Shown: piece by piece, positions 63,401 through 64,000 of the stretch | Layout: every line of letters starts with the position of its first letter | How positions within the stretch are numbered: position 1 is the stretch's first letter | Source: Thomasclavelia cocleata | GTDB lineage: Bacteria > Bacillota_I > Bacilli_A > Erysipelotrichales > Coprobacillaceae | DNA: 64,000 bases | NCBI RefSeq assembly: GCF_900102365.1 | Contig: NZ_FOIN01000005.1 | Coordinates: 50,203-114,202, forward strand | Direction of reading: 5' to 3' | Made by a program: the position numbers and the translations under genes | Notes under the pieces: model-generated | Database searches by the model: none | Told to the model about the DNA's origin: nothing | What the model saw: the letters and a program-made list of their open reading frames with translations, nothing else

Positions 63401-64000
63401 CTATACTTTTGTAACATAACATTGTTTTTTATAAAATGATATTCCATACCCTAATACCTGTCTATACCCTTTGCTTTCAAATGATTTTAAATAATCATTT
63501 GTCTCTATTTGTTTTGCCGCTTTTTGACTATCCTCTATTAAATCATCTTCATGAAAACTGTGTTTACATTCTATAACTATACATGTTTTTGTTTTTCTAG
63601 CTGGTATAAGCGCTATATCAAATCTCCCTTTTCCACTTTCTCTATTTGATTTAACTTCATATCCATCTGCTTTTAAGAATCCTATCATGAATCCATGATA
63701 AAAACTTTCATAGTTATCATAATAACTGATACTGTTTTCCAAAACATCTGATAAATAATCAATCGCATTTATAACATTTCCATTAATCAGTTCATTAATA
63801 AATGTATTTCTTTTTACTCTTTGATACTCATCAAACCATTTCATAAATATATTGTCATAAATTGTTTTTATTTCCTTATTTGGTATAACCAGCTTATAAG
63901 TATCTGTTATCTGTTTTCCACTATCATCATATACCTTGTCTTGAATCTTTAAATATCCTGTATACAATAAAAAACTGTATATATCATCATTCATATCTTC
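63401..64000 (-). CDS. PD-(D/E)XK nuclease-domain protein, 3' part (continues beyond window)
   Basis: The frame is open through the window edge, so the N-terminus lies outside. The visible 199 residues have a nuclease core: FYHGFMIGFLKADGYEV, GRFDIALIPARKTKTCIVIECKH with Asp and ECK of the PD-(D/E)XK site, then AAKQIETNDYLKSF and YGISFYKKQCYV. This C-terminal domain is typical of the large family of AAA-ATPase/PD-(D/E)XK proteins (DUF1703-type) abundant in gut anaerobes; function unknown, possibly defence-related. Confidence 0.75.
   Translation of the reverse strand, partial: EDMNDDIYSFLLYTGYLKIQDKVYDDSGKQITDTYKLVIPNKEIKTIYDNIFMKWFDEYQRVKRNTFINELINGNVINAIDYLSDVLENSISYYDNYESFYHGFMIGFLKADGYEVKSNRESGKGRFDIALIPARKTKTCIVIECKHSFHEDDLIEDSQKAAKQIETNDYLKSFESKGYRQVLGYGISFYKKQCYVTKV

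Noticed and set aside
1..64000. tRNA, rRNA or known riboswitches
   Set aside because: I saw no cloverleaf with a TTC loop, no rRNA sequence and no leader with a recognisable riboswitch core; a Rfam/tRNAscan run would be decisive.

Overview
The window is AT-rich DNA (roughly 30% G+C by eye), densely packed, with strong Shine-Dalgarno sites and Bacillota-type genes. The conserved block spoVB / comN / recJ / apt / rel, the full set of [FeFe]-hydrogenase maturases, a flavodiiron-rubredoxin protein, and fermentative dehydrogenases point to an anaerobic, probably spore-forming gut Firmicute. Erysipelotrichia (Thomasclavelia/Coprobacillus-like) is my best guess; it is an inference from gene content, not a measurement.

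Layout. (1) 1-15.9 kb: a cell-surface polysaccharide locus. It begins inside capF and continues with capG (both for UDP-N-acetyl-L-fucosamine), a sugar-nucleotide reductase, six glycosyltransferases, a Wzy-like polymerase, a pyruvyl transferase, a Wzx flippase and an FrhB-type Fe-S protein. Two near-identical two-gene modules (a small protein plus a VapD-family RNase homologue) bracket most of the locus as 0.65-kb direct repeats about 14.8 kb apart. (2) 16-18.6 kb: a VanH-like D-2-hydroxyacid dehydrogenase, then a CRISPR array (17 repeats, 16 spacers) with no cas genes in view. (3) 18.7-22.9 kb: the hydrogenase regulator TM1266 with hydE, hydG and hydF, preceded by a perfect cre-like box. (4) 23-40.9 kb: housekeeping and metabolic genes, including nitroreductase, a phosphatase, an APC permease, M18 aminopeptidase, flavodiiron protein, two ABC exporters, an Fe-S aldo/keto reductase under a MerR-type promoter, YjbR, SRPBCC and VOC proteins.

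(5) 41-53.4 kb: an accessory zone. It holds secreted proteins, remains of a clostridial conjugative element (virB6 and prgI fragments), IS1380 and IS256 remnants, a RelE/ParE-like module plus a decayed copy, a VbhA/Fic pair, a phosphoesterase-TPR protein, and a structured RNA followed by a broken gene. Many genes here carry single-base indels in A or T runs. (6) 53.5-64 kb: conserved chromosome, with a GGGtGRT/NifU-like pair, a C45-type hydrolase, spoVB, comN, recJ, apt, rel, a GNAT acetyltransferase, and the end of a PD-(D/E)XK protein that leaves the window.

The most interesting object is the RNA at about 43.62-43.84 kb. Two tandem ~83-nt units contain GNRA hairpins and a small pseudoknot whose base pairs change in a compensatory way between the copies. 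Promoter-like boxes lie upstream, and a terminator and then a gene lie downstream. That is the arrangement of a type III (RNA-antitoxin) toxin-antitoxin locus, but with a toxin candidate that does not look like ToxN.
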